A DNA stretch of 64,000 nucleotides from Aestuariimicrobium ganziense. GTDB lineage: Bacteria > Actinomycetota > Actinomycetes > Propionibacteriales > Propionibacteriaceae. The stretch is from positions 124,001 to 188,000 of the forward strand of contig NZ_JACYIZ010000004.1 in the NCBI RefSeq assembly GCF_015352975.1, in the 5' to 3' direction. Under the pieces are notes generated by a model. That model was given only the letters and a program-made list of their open reading frames with translations. It did no database searches and had not been told where the DNA came from. Every line of letters begins with the position of its first letter. Position 1 is the stretch's first letter. Made by a program: the position numbers and the translations under genes. Positions 1 to 7,963 of the stretch are shown in pieces.

Positions 1-1
1 G

Positions 2-766
2 CTCAGCGTGACCGCACGCGCGCTGGCGGGGTCGCCCGAGGCGGACGAATTCGAGGCAGCACGCGGACATCTGGTCGATGCGATCAACGCCGCCTTCCTG
101 GATCGCGACAAGGGCGTCTACTCGTCCGTCGCGCTGACCGGGGTGCACGCAGAACGCTCGCGCAGTGAGAACAGCGACCAGTACCGCCAGACCCCGCAGG
201 TGCTGGCCTTGGCCCACCGGGTGGTGCCCGACGACGTCCGCAGCGACGTGCTGGCGAACCTGGTCGCGGACATCGAAGCGCGGGGTGACCACCACAACAT
301 CGGCTGCATCGGCGGCGAGCACTTCTACTCGTTGCTGATGTGCGAAGGGCACGCCGACCTGGCGCTGCGTGCGGCGACCAACCCGACCGGGCCCAGTTGG
401 GAGGTGTGGCGCGCCGGAGGTCACCAGACCCTGCTGGAGATGTGGGTCGAGCCGGTGAGGTCGCGGGCGCACTACTTCCACGGGGCGGGCATCCGCTTCA
501 TCGAGGACCAGTTGGCCGGGCTTCGGCGCGAGGCTCCGGGCTGGCGTCGCTTCACGGTGGCGCCGCGTCCGGTGGCAGGCGTCGACAGCATCGACCTGGT
601 GCGCGCAGGGATCCGAGTGGCCTGGCTGCAGGCCGATGGACGACTGGCGGTGGATGTCACCGTGCCCGAGGGCTCGACGGCGACCTTGGTGATGCCCGAT
701 GGGACGGCGCTGCCGCTGTCAGCAGGGGAGCACCACCACGAGGGATCACTGGCTGCCGCTGGTTGA
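2..766 (+). CDS. Alpha-L-rhamnosidase (GH78-like), C-terminal part
   Basis: Only the last 250 or so residues are in the window; the frame is open at the left edge, so the true start lies outside. The sequence has the end of an (alpha/alpha)6 barrel followed by a beta-sandwich, as in GH78 rhamnosidases. Recognisable stretches are NPTGPSWEVWRAGG, then SRAHYFHGAGIRFIEDQLAG and a closing PGWRRFTVAPRPV segment, the usual signature before the C-terminal domain. GH78 enzymes release rhamnose from glycans or glycosides. No signal peptide can be judged. The next gene on the plus strand is more than 1.7 kb away, so this ends its transcription unit. The family call is fairly confident; the substrate is not known. 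Confidence 0.72.
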   Translation, partial: LSVTARALAGSPEADEFEAARGHLVDAINAAFLDRDKGVYSSVALTGVHAERSRSENSDQYRQTPQVLALAHRVVPDDVRSDVLANLVADIEARGDHHNIGCIGGEHFYSLLMCEGHADLALRAATNPTGPSWEVWRAGGHQTLLEMWVEPVRSRAHYFHGAGIRFIEDQLAGLRREAPGWRRFTVAPRPVAGVDSIDLVRAGIRVAWLQADGRLAVDVTVPEGSTATLVMPDGTALPLSAGEHHHEGSLAAAG

Positions 767-821
767 GTGGCCCGTGAGGTACGAGTGGGCGTGGCGAGAC
801 AGCTCCTGGTCGGCGGCCCCG

Positions 822-1441
822 TCAGCGGACCTCTCGTCCCTTCGGCGGACGCGCCACCAGCATCACCTCGGCAACGGTCTTCGCCACCAAGAAGATCCCC
901 AGCACGATCGCGGCGTTGCCCTGCAGTGAGGCCGAGGGCGCCACGTCGCGGAACAGCCAGACGATCACGATGACCGCTGCCGCCAGCACCACCAGGCGGA
1001 TGACCACGCCGAACAGGGCGGACGCGGCCTCGCGTCCGGCATCGTCCAGAGCCTGGAGGCGGGGGTGCACCGCCTCCACCGCCAGCCGCAGCAGCACCAA
1101 CGCCAAGGGCACCCACCAGAGCCGGGCCGTGAACTCGACGCCGGCGGCTAGGCGAAGGCGACCACGAAGAAGCCGAGCAACAGCCACCAGATCACCAGGA
1201 AGAGGGTCAGTCAGCGGATGGGTCCGAGCCGTCCCATCGTCGGCAGCGTGCCGGTCTGGCCGCGGCGTTCGGCTCGGGCCACGGCCACCAGGGTGAGGAC
1301 GCCCGCCGCCACCGAGTCGACCAGCAGCAACAGCAGTGGGTTGCCGGCCGGTGCACCCCAGAACAGCACGGGGACCGCGACCGCGATGTTGCTGAAGATC
1401 ACGAACGCGATGGTGGCGGCATCGGCGACACGGGTGGGCAT
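822..1441 (-). pseudogene. Decayed small membrane protein (DUF6498-like remnant)
   Basis: Two adjacent minus-strand open frames look like parts of one broken membrane-protein gene. The first (1441-1211, 76 residues) has hydrophobic segments around VFWGAPAGN and VAAGVLTLV, then a TGA. In the same frame after that stop the DNA still encodes a hydrophobic stretch, LTLFLVIWWLLLGFFVVAFA, ending in TAG at 1150-1148. A different frame, open from GTG 1187, continues with two more hydrophobic helices and ends at 822. One nonsense change plus one frameshift would explain this. A TACCAT box sits 7 nt before the ATG at 1441. The resemblance to DUF6498 proteins is by eye only. Two separate small proteins remain possible. 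Confidence 0.45.
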
Positions 1442-1591
1442 GGGCCTGATGGTAGGGGGGCCAGCGTCACCTCGACGGACACCGTGCGACGGCGAGGGTC
1501 ACTGAAGTCGGCGACGGGTACGGCATGCAGTGTTCGTCGGCGACCAAGGTGACCGTCGGGGACGAAGGATGCGCGTCGCCGGCAAAGGTTG

Positions 1592-1633
1592 GGTCTCGAC
1601 ACGCAGCCTCGTCCCTCGGCTGCCGCTCGACCA
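1592..1633. repeat. Dispersed intergenic imperfect palindrome, copy A
   Basis: This copy runs from GGTCTCGACACGC to GCCGCTCGACC with a CTCGTCCCTCGG centre. It lies between two genes and resembles the elements at 2394-2434, 7746-7836 and 52530-52574. The outer parts can pair imperfectly (TCGA...TCGA), giving a hairpin-like REP element. Confidence 0.6.
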
Positions 1634-1652
1634 GCGAGAGGGGCATGTCTGC

Positions 1653-2369
1653 TCAGGGGGTGGCCAACTCCGAGAGCCGGTCAACATCGACGATGGCGAC
1701 GCCGCGTCGTCCCGACATCTCGATCACGCCCTCGTCCACCAACTCGGCCAGCCGGCGGCTCAGTGTCTCCGGGGTGGTCCCGAGGTAGGACGCCACGTCC
1801 TTCTTCGCCATCGGCAGAGACACCTGGGCTTGCCCACCACGCATGATCGCGGGTAGGTCGAGCAGGTAGGCCGCCACCCGGGTCATCACCTCGGTGCTCG
1901 AGAACGCGGCCAGCATCCGCTCGGCCGACAGCAGCCGCTCGGTCGCGGCCTGCAACATCCGCACCGCGATGTCGGGATAGGTCGACACCAGCCGCGCCAG
2001 GTCGGCATGGTCGAAGGTGCACAGCGCCACCGGCTGGTCCGCGAAGGCGAAGTGCTCGGGGCGCCGTCCCAACAGGAACGAGGTCTCACCCATCACGTCG
2101 CCGGGCTCGAGCACCCGCACCACCTGCTCGCGTCCGTTCTCGAGCACGTGCACCACCCGGATCCGTCCGGTGTGCACCACCATCAGCCGGTTCTGGGTCG
2201 CCGACGGGGTCTGCAGCACCGCGCCCTTGTCGGCCTTGATCGGACGAGCGAAGGCCGCGACCTCGTTCTGCTGCTGCCTGGTCAGGTCCCGAAAGATCGG
2301 GACCCGGGCCACACAGGTGTCATGTTCCCTGACCGGCTGGATGTCGAGTTGTCGCACCACGTCAAACAC
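1653..2369 (-). CDS. Crp/Fnr-family transcriptional regulator
   Basis: A 238-residue regulator with an N-terminal cyclic-nucleotide-binding-like beta barrel (about residues 20-125), a dimer helix (130-160) and a C-terminal winged helix-turn-helix (185-225). The recognition helix TPETLSRRL carries E201, S204 and R205, the E-xx-SR pattern with which FNR proteins read TTGAT half sites. The start is a GTG at 2369 preceded by AGAAGGG. Only C19 lies in the N-terminal region (HDTCVARVPIF), so a four-cysteine iron-sulfur cluster as in E. coli FNR is not possible; Firmicutes FLP-like regulators share the VPIF start. It is divergent from the metal chaperone/ATPase genes. A TTGAT-N4-GTCAA box in the gap (2465-2478) is its probable target, possibly with autoregulation. 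Confidence 0.88.
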   Translation of the reverse strand: MFDVVRQLDIQPVREHDTCVARVPIFRDLTRQQQNEVAAFARPIKADKGAVLQTPSATQNRLMVVHTGRIRVVHVLENGREQVVRVLEPGDVMGETSFLLGRRPEHFAFADQPVALCTFDHADLARLVSTYPDIAVRMLQAATERLLSAERMLAAFSSTEVMTRVAAYLLDLPAIMRGGQAQVSLPMAKKDVASYLGTTPETLSRRLAELVDEGVIEMSGRRGVAIVDVDRLSELATP

Positions 2370-2393
2370 CCTTCTCTGCCGAGACCCCGCCGC

Positions 2394-2434
2394 GGTCTCG
2401 ACACGTTCCCTCGTACCTCGGGAACCACTCGACC
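2394..2434. repeat. Dispersed intergenic imperfect palindrome, copy B
   Basis: The sequence goes from GGTCTCGACACGTTCCC through CTCGTACCTCGG to GGGAACCACTCGACC. CGTTCCC and GGGAAC pair, so this copy forms a better hairpin than copy A. It sits just upstream of the Crp/Fnr gene start. Confidence 0.6.
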
Positions 2435-2464
2435 GTCCAAGGGCTGTGGGGCATCGAACTGAAC

Positions 2465-2506
2465 TTGATCTACGTCAAGGAACGTATCTGGCGAAGTCCG
2501 TAACTT
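2465..2506 (+). promoter_or_regulatory. FNR-type box with class II geometry before the metal operon
   Basis: TTGATCTACGTCAA at 2465-2478 matches the FNR consensus TTGAT-N4-ATCAA at 9 of 10 defined positions. A -10-like TAACTT lies at 2501-2506, which predicts transcription start near 2513 and places the box centre at about -41, the standard position for class II activation by Crp/Fnr proteins. The adjacent regulator has the matching E-xx-SR recognition helix. Confidence 0.7.
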
Positions 2507-2561
2507 CAAGGTGTCGGCCTCACCAGAGGCCCTCCAAACCCCGAGAAGAGGACCACAGATC

Positions 2562-2780
2562 ATGACCCGCACGATGCTCCGCGCCGAAGGCTTCACCTGC
2601 CCCTCCTGCGTCACCAAGATCGAGAAGTCGCTGAAGACCCTGCCCGGTGTCGAGACCGCCAAGGTGCACTTCACCACCTCGAAGATCGAGGTCGACCATG
2701 ACACCGACAAGACCTCCGCCGACGACCTCGTCGCCGCCGTCAAGAAGGCCGGCTACACCGCCCGCGCCTCCGCCTTCTGA
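2562..2780 (+). CDS. Heavy-metal-associated (HMA) domain metallochaperone
   Basis: A 72-residue single-domain protein of the CopZ type. The metal-binding loop GFTCPSC has C13 and C16, and the rest fits the ferredoxin-like beta-alpha-beta-beta-alpha-beta fold (TLPGVETAKVHF, ADDLVAAVKKAGY). The ATG at 2562 is preceded by AGAAGAGG; an upstream in-frame extension to 2511 has no ribosome site and would add unlike sequence, so it is rejected. It would bind a soft metal ion in the cytosol and hand it to the P-type ATPase starting 49 bp downstream, which lacks its own HMA domain. It shares the FNR-box promoter. Copper is the usual ligand for this motif, but zinc or cadmium cannot be excluded. Confidence 0.88.
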   Translation: MTRTMLRAEGFTCPSCVTKIEKSLKTLPGVETAKVHFTTSKIEVDHDTDKTSADDLVAAVKKAGYTARASAF

Positions 2781-2829
2781 CCCTTCCCCTCACCCACCCC
2801 CACGACACGCGAAAGAGAAGAACCCGACG

Positions 2830-4809
2830 ATGTCACGACTGAACAGCCTCCGCTCCCGCATGCACCGGCGCTGGACCGTGCCGGTGGTCTCGGGCACGTT
2901 GATCGTCCTGTCCTGGCTGGCCGGCTACCTGCTGTCCGGCCGCACAGCCGAGATCACCCACGACGTGTTCATGGTGGCGGCTGCGGTCGTGGCCGGTGTG
3001 CCGGTCGTCCGCAGCGCCTACCAGGCCCTGCGGGTGCGCACCATCGGCATCGACCTGCTGGTCTCGGTCGCCCTGATCGGCGCCCTGGCCATCGGTGAGT
3101 ACTGGGAGGCGGCCGCGGTCACCTTCCTGTTCGCGGTCGGCCACGCCCTCGAGGACGCCACCTTGGCCAAGACTCGCTCGGCGCTGGCCGGGCTGATCGA
3201 GCTCGCTCCGACCACGGCCACCGTTGTCCGCGACGGTGTGCAGGTCGAGGTGGCCGCCCACGAGGTGTTGCCCGGCGAACTGGTCGTGGTCAAGCACGGC
3301 GGCAAGATCCCGGTCGACGGCGACGTCTCCGACGGCCACGCAGCGGTCGACGAGGCCTCGATCACCGGCGAGTCGATCCCGGTCGAGAAGGCGCCCGGCG
3401 AGAAGGTCTTCGCCGGCACCATCCTCGCCGACGGGTTCCTGACCATCACCACCACCAACACCGGCGCCGACACCACCTTGGCCCGCATCATCCACCGGGT
3501 CGAGGAGGCCCAGGAGGCCAAGGCCCGCACCCAGCAGTTCATGGAGAAGTTCAGCAAGTGGTACACCCCGGGCATCATCGTGCTCGCCCTGGTGGCCGGC
3601 CTGATCACCGGCAACATCGAACTCGCGCTCACCCTGCTGGTCATCGGCTGCCCCGGCGCCCTGGTGATCTCGGTGCCGGTCGCCCTGGTCGCCGGCATCG
3701 GACGAGCCGCCCGCGACGGTGTGCTCATCAAGGGCGGGGAGTTCCTCGAGACCGCCGCCAAGGTCAACGTGGTCGCCCTCGACAAGACCGGGACCATCAC
3801 CCAGGGCCGTCCCGAGATGACCGACCTGATCGCCTTCGGCTCGTGGACCGCCGACGAGGTGCTGGCCTGGGCAGCCCGCGCCGAGGCCGGGTCGAGCCAC
3901 CCGCTGGCCACCCCGGTGCTCAAGCAGGCCGAGGCCCAAGGCATCACGGTGCCGGCCGTCCCCGAGGCGGTCGAGACCGTGCCCGGTCAGGGCGTCATTT
4001 CCCAGTATCGGCAGGGCGAGCGCGACGGACGATCGATCGCCGTCGGCAACCCTGCCCTGCTGCACAGCGTCGGCGCGCTGAGTGCCGAGGCGTCCGCCGC
4101 CGCCGACCAGTTGGCCGGCCAGGGACGCACGCCGCTGCTGGTGGCGCTCGACAACGAGGCGATCGGCGCCATCGGCGTGGCCGACCAGATTCGTCCCGAG
4201 GCCGCCGAGTTGGTGGCAGGCCTGCACCGATCCGGGGTCAAGAAGGTGATCATGCTCACCGGCGACACCGAGCGGGTCGCCCGGGCGATCGCCGCCGAGG
4301 TGGGCATCGACGACGTGCGCGCCAGCCTGCTGCCCGAAGACAAGCTGGACGCGGTGCGCGACCTGCAGCATGAGGGCCACACCGTGGCCATGGTCGGCGA
4401 CGGCGTGAATGACGCCCCCGCCCTGGCCCTGGCCGATGTCGGCATCGCGATGGGAGCGGCCGGTTCACCCCTGGCCGTCGAGACCGCCGACATTGCCCTG
4501 ATGACCAGCCGGTTGAGCCTGATTCCGCACGCCATCGGCGTCGCCAAGCGCACCGGCAATGTCATGCGCCAGAACATCTGGATCGCCCTGCTCACCGTGG
4601 GCGCCCTGCTCGCCGGCGTCCTGTTCGGCGGGGTCACCATGGCGATCGGGATGCTCGTCCACGAGGCGTCGGTGCTGATCGTGATCGTCAACGCGATGCG
4701 GCTGCTGCGTCATCGTCCCGACCGGCCCACCGAGGCGAACCCGAGCCGACGAGCCGTCGTCCGTCAGCCCGAAACGACGCAGGACGAACCGGTGGCGCTC
4801 ACCCGCTGA
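2830..4809 (+). CDS. Heavy-metal-translocating P1B-type ATPase (CPG variant)
   Basis: A 659-residue membrane ATPase. The ATG at 2830 follows AGAGAAG; an upstream open extension overlapping the chaperone is out of context. The core motifs are TGE in the actuator domain (SITGESIP), the phosphorylated aspartate D318 in DKTGTIT, the HP motif in GSSHPLATP, and the hinge GDGVNDAP (residues 523-530). The transmembrane metal site reads C274-P275-G276 instead of the usual CPC, a variant known in a cadmium/zinc-like bacterial clade. There is no N-terminal HMA domain; the preceding gene supplies it in trans. The protein should export a soft metal ion at the cost of ATP. The metal cannot be decided from sequence. 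The C-terminal tail is short and basic, with no His-rich stretch. Confidence 0.9.
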   Translation: MSRLNSLRSRMHRRWTVPVVSGTLIVLSWLAGYLLSGRTAEITHDVFMVAAAVVAGVPVVRSAYQALRVRTIGIDLLVSVALIGALAIGEYWEAAAVTFLFAVGHALEDATLAKTRSALAGLIELAPTTATVVRDGVQVEVAAHEVLPGELVVVKHGGKIPVDGDVSDGHAAVDEASITGESIPVEKAPGEKVFAGTILADGFLTITTTNTGADTTLARIIHRVEEAQEAKARTQQFMEKFSKWYTPGIIVLALVAGLITGNIELALTLLVIGCPGALVISVPVALVAGIGRAARDGVLIKGGEFLETAAKVNVVALDKTGTITQGRPEMTDLIAFGSWTADEVLAWAARAEAGSSHPLATPVLKQAEAQGITVPAVPEAVETVPGQGVISQYRQGERDGRSIAVGNPALLHSVGALSAEASAAADQLAGQGRTPLLVALDNEAIGAIGVADQIRPEAAELVAGLHRSGVKKVIMLTGDTERVARAIAAEVGIDDVRASLLPEDKLDAVRDLQHEGHTVAMVGDGVNDAPALALADVGIAMGAAGSPLAVETADIALMTSRLSLIPHAIGVAKRTGNVMRQNIWIALLTVGALLAGVLFGGVTMAIGMLVHEASVLIVIVNAMRLLRHRPDRPTEANPSRRAVVRQPETTQDEPVALTR

Positions 4810-4851
4810 CCGTCACGGCTCGCTCACACACCCTGAGGCCCCCGGGACCCG

Positions 4852-7665
4852 CTACGGCGTGGTCTCGGGGGTCTTCGGTGCGGTCTCGTCGCGGTGTTCG
4901 TCAGGCTCACCCGAGTCAGGGTCGTCGTCGCTGCGGTACTCGGGGTTCGGGGCGGGCGGCGCGGGCGCCGGTGCCGCGGCCTCGGCCGGTTCACCCTCCA
5001 GGTGCTGCAGCCGGTGGGTCTTGCCCTCGATGATCAGGTGGGCGACCATCGCGGTCCAGCCGGTCTGGTGGGTGGCGCCCAGGCCCTCGCCGGTGTCGCC
5101 GTTGAAGTACTCGCTGAACACCGGGTGCTCGTCCCACAACGGACCCGACAGGAAGTCCCGCGGGGTGCCGGGACGACGCCCGTCCGGTCCGGGCCGGAAC
5201 ATGCCGACCAGCCGGTGCGACAGGTCGTCGGCGATCTCTTCGAGGTTGTACTTCTCACCCGATCCGGTCGGGTACTCCCAGATCAGGTCGCCACCGACCC
5301 CGTCGGCGCGGTGGCGCAGGGCGTTGACGATCAGGCAGTTCAGCGGGAACCAGACGGGTCCGCGCCAGTTGGAGTTGCCGCCGAACAGCCGCGAGTCGCT
5401 CTCGCCCGGCACGTAGTGCATCTCCATCTCCTGGTCGACCAGGGTGACCACCAGCCCGTCACGGTAGGTGGCCGACAGCGAGCGGATGCCGTAGGGCGAC
5501 AGGAACTCCTCGGGGTCGAACAGTCGGCTGAGCACCCGCGGCAGACGGTCGTTGTCGACCAGCGACAGGGTCTGCACCTCGCCGTTCTCGGTCTGCTCGG
5601 TGAGCATGTAGCGCATCAGGTCGGGACGATGCTCCTTCATCCAGACCCTGCGGCGGGCGAAGTCGGGCAGTTCCTCGGCGATCCAGGGCTGGGAGTTGGC
5701 GACCGCCATCAGCGGCAGCAGACCCACCAGCGAGCGCACCGGCACCAGTTGCACGTGGCCCTCGTCGTTGACCAGCGCGTCGTAGAAGAAGCCCTCGTCC
5801 TCGTCCCACAGCGACACCGGCGGGGCACCGAACGCCTCGACGGCCTGGCTGATCGACAGGAAGCGGTGGAAGAAGGTGGTCGCGGTCTCGTCCCAGCCGG
5901 GCAGGCTTCGGGCCAGCTCCTGGGTGATGCGCATCATCACCAGGGTGTGGAAGGCCATCCAGCTGGTGGCGTCGGACTGCTCGAGGTGCCAGCCGGCCGG
6001 CACGTCGCCGGAGCGGTCGAACAGCGAGATGTTGTCGAGGCCGAGGAATCCACCCTCGAACAGGTTGTTGCCCGACTCGTCCTTGCGGTTGACCCACCAG
6101 CCGAAGTTGAGCAGCAACTTGGTGGTGATCCGTGACAGGAAGTCGGTGTCCTCACGACCGTCGGCGAGGTAGACCATCCACGCCGCCCACGCGTGCACGG
6201 GCGGGTTGACGTCGCTGAACGACCACTCGTAGGCGGGCAGCTGTCCGTTGGGGTGCTGGGCCCAGTCGCGGCACAGCAGCATCAGCTGGTTCTTGGCGAA
6301 GGCCGGGTCGACGTGGGCGAGCGCGACGCAGTGGAAGGCGAGGTCCCACGCGGCGAACCACGGGTACTCCCAGTCGTCGGGCATCGAGATCACGTCGGCC
6401 AGGTCGAGGTTGTTCCACAGGGTGTTGCGCCCCCAGGGTTCCTGGGCCTGGCGGACGTCGGGTGGGCTGACCTGCTCGGGATCGCCCTCGAGCCACTCCT
6501 TGACCGAGTAGCGGTAGAGCTGCTTGCCCCACTGCAGGCCGGCGAAGGCACGCCGGCACAGGTGCCGGTCGTTGTCGGTGAGCCCGTCGGGCAGCACCGC
6601 GTCGTGGAACTCGTCGGCCTCGGCGCGGCGGGCGGCGATGGTCTGGTCGAAGAGGTCGCCGAACGGGTCGTCGTCGACCTCGTCGGCCTTGGTGAGGCGC
6701 AGCCGGATGCTCACCGTCTCGCCCGGGGCGACCTCGTCGAAGCGGTACCAGAAGCCCATCTTGGTGCCGGTGCCCGCGGGGTTGAGCAGGCTGGGGTCGT
6801 CACCGACGACCGCCTGGTTGATGGCGTCCTTGGGGTGGGGGGAGAGGTTCTTCTGCCCCCAGAGGGCTTCGGCGTTGGTCTCGTTGTCGCAGAAGAGCAC
6901 CTGCGGACGACCTTCGGCCGCGAGCCGGTACTCACCGAGCCAGGCCTGGTCGCTGGTGACGCTGACCCAGTCGTCGTGGGCGGGGTCGGTGCCCATGGTG
7001 GGGGTGCGGTCGTCGCGTCCCCAGATCCAGGTGTTGCGGAACCAGTACTGCGGCACGAGGTGCAGCGGGGCGGGGTCTGGGCCGTGGTTGGTGGCCTCGA
7101 CGACCATGCAGATGTCGTGCGGGGTGACCTTGGCGTGGGTGACGGTGACGTCGAAGAAGCGGTTGTCGTCGAGCACGCCGGTGTCGGACAGTTCGTACTC
7201 GCGCTCGAGTTGGCCTCGTTTGGCGTTGGTCTCGATCAGGTCGGCGTAGGGGTAGGCGGCCTGGGGGTAGCGGTAGAGCCACTGCGCCCAGGAGTGGGTG
7301 GGGGTGCCGTCGAGCGCCCAGTAGTACTCCTTGACGTCCTCGCCGTGGTTGCCCTGGGGGTTGGTCAGCCCGAAGGGACGCTCCTTGAGCCGGTCGTCGT
7401 TGCCGTTCCACAAGGCGATGGCCAGGTTGGCGAAGCCGAACCGGTCGCACAGGCCGGCCAGGCCGTCCTCACCCCAGCGGTAGACGCGCTGGTGGGACTG
7501 GTCGAACGGGAAGGCCTCCCAGGCGTTGCCGTCGGGGGAGTAGTCCTCGCGCACGGTGCCCCACTGGCGGGCGGCGACGTAGGGGCCCCAGCGCCGCCAG
7601 TCACAGTCGTCGGTGGGGGAGTCATGCAGGCGCCGCCCCTCGGCGGTGTCGTCGAAGGTGGCCAT
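4852..7665 (-). CDS. GH63-type glucosidase (MGH1-like), cytoplasmic
   Basis: A 937-residue protein with the layout of bacterial and yeast (YMR196W-type) GH63-like glucosidases: an N-terminal beta-rich domain (1-330) and an (alpha/alpha)6 barrel (360-890). The conserved EYPWFAAWDLAFH segment carries W440-D441, the region of the catalytic acid in this family. GNSNWRGPVWFPLN and ATHQTGWTA are also typical. There is no signal peptide, so it acts inside the cell, probably on alpha-glucosides or an intracellular glucan. The last 50 residues are Ala/Pro-rich then acidic and probably disordered. A TAGGCT box six bases before the ATG suggests a leaderless mRNA. It stands alone, convergent with the metal ATPase. 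Confidence 0.82.
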   Translation of the reverse strand: MATFDDTAEGRRLHDSPTDDCDWRRWGPYVAARQWGTVREDYSPDGNAWEAFPFDQSHQRVYRWGEDGLAGLCDRFGFANLAIALWNGNDDRLKERPFGLTNPQGNHGEDVKEYYWALDGTPTHSWAQWLYRYPQAAYPYADLIETNAKRGQLEREYELSDTGVLDDNRFFDVTVTHAKVTPHDICMVVEATNHGPDPAPLHLVPQYWFRNTWIWGRDDRTPTMGTDPAHDDWVSVTSDQAWLGEYRLAAEGRPQVLFCDNETNAEALWGQKNLSPHPKDAINQAVVGDDPSLLNPAGTGTKMGFWYRFDEVAPGETVSIRLRLTKADEVDDDPFGDLFDQTIAARRAEADEFHDAVLPDGLTDNDRHLCRRAFAGLQWGKQLYRYSVKEWLEGDPEQVSPPDVRQAQEPWGRNTLWNNLDLADVISMPDDWEYPWFAAWDLAFHCVALAHVDPAFAKNQLMLLCRDWAQHPNGQLPAYEWSFSDVNPPVHAWAAWMVYLADGREDTDFLSRITTKLLLNFGWWVNRKDESGNNLFEGGFLGLDNISLFDRSGDVPAGWHLEQSDATSWMAFHTLVMMRITQELARSLPGWDETATTFFHRFLSISQAVEAFGAPPVSLWDEDEGFFYDALVNDEGHVQLVPVRSLVGLLPLMAVANSQPWIAEELPDFARRRVWMKEHRPDLMRYMLTEQTENGEVQTLSLVDNDRLPRVLSRLFDPEEFLSPYGIRSLSATYRDGLVVTLVDQEMEMHYVPGESDSRLFGGNSNWRGPVWFPLNCLIVNALRHRADGVGGDLIWEYPTGSGEKYNLEEIADDLSHRLVGMFRPGPDGRRPGTPRDFLSGPLWDEHPVFSEYFNGDTGEGLGATHQTGWTAMVAHLIIEGKTHRLQHLEGEPAEAAAPAPAPPAPNPEYRSDDDPDSGEPDEHRDETAPKTPETTP

Positions 7666-7671
7666 CCATCA

Positions 7672-7677
7672 AGCCTA
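7672..7677 (-). promoter_or_regulatory. -10 box of a leaderless promoter (glucosidase)
   Basis: On the minus strand TAGGCT is followed by TGATGG and then the ATG at 7665. The 6-nt spacing puts the transcription start on or next to the start codon, and there is no ribosome-binding sequence. Confidence 0.55.
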
Positions 7678-7745
7678 GGGGGACGATCCCGGCCCGGTGG
7701 CCGAGAAGGTCGCGAGGGGGCCCCTTCAGGTGATCTGAGTGGCAG

Positions 7746-7836
7746 GCGAGGGTCTGCCTGGTTGGTCGAGTAGTTCGCGAGGGTCTGTCTGGTTGGTCGA
7801 GTAGTTCGCGAGGGACGAGCGAACGTGTCGAGATCC
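7746..7836. repeat. Tandem 31-bp repeat merged with dispersed palindrome, copy C
   Basis: Two head-to-tail 31-bp units occupy 7746-7776 and 7777-7807 and differ at one base (GCCTGG versus GTCTGG). A third, diverged unit starts at 7808 with GCGAGGGACGAGCG and ends near GTGTCGAGATCC, completing an element like those at 1592, 2394 and 52530. The rest of the 7666-7963 gap holds only the two flanking promoters. Confidence 0.75.
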
Positions 7837-7950
7837 GGCTCGGTTCACTGCAACCCCACCAAGCTGAACCGTTCCGACTTTTCGAACCAAACCGTGCATT
7901 CTCACAAAGATCCTTGTCAGAAGCCGGCCAGGCACCCCCGCCCAGCCCTC

Positions 7951-7956
7951 TAGACT
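7951..7956 (+). promoter_or_regulatory. -10 box of a leaderless promoter (MauE-like gene)
   Basis: TAGACT is followed by CACTCTC and the GTG at 7964, a 7-nt spacing. No Shine-Dalgarno sequence is present. Confidence 0.55.
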
Positions 7957-7963
7957 CACTCTC

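Noticed and set aside
2833..4380. A 515-codon minus-strand open frame opposite the metal ATPase
   Set aside because: Gly/Asp/His-rich shadow frame; the plus strand has all P-type ATPase motifs.
6193..7773. A 526-codon plus-strand open frame opposite the GH63 gene
   Set aside because: Low-complexity Val/Gly-rich translation and no family motif; the minus strand encodes the glucosidase.
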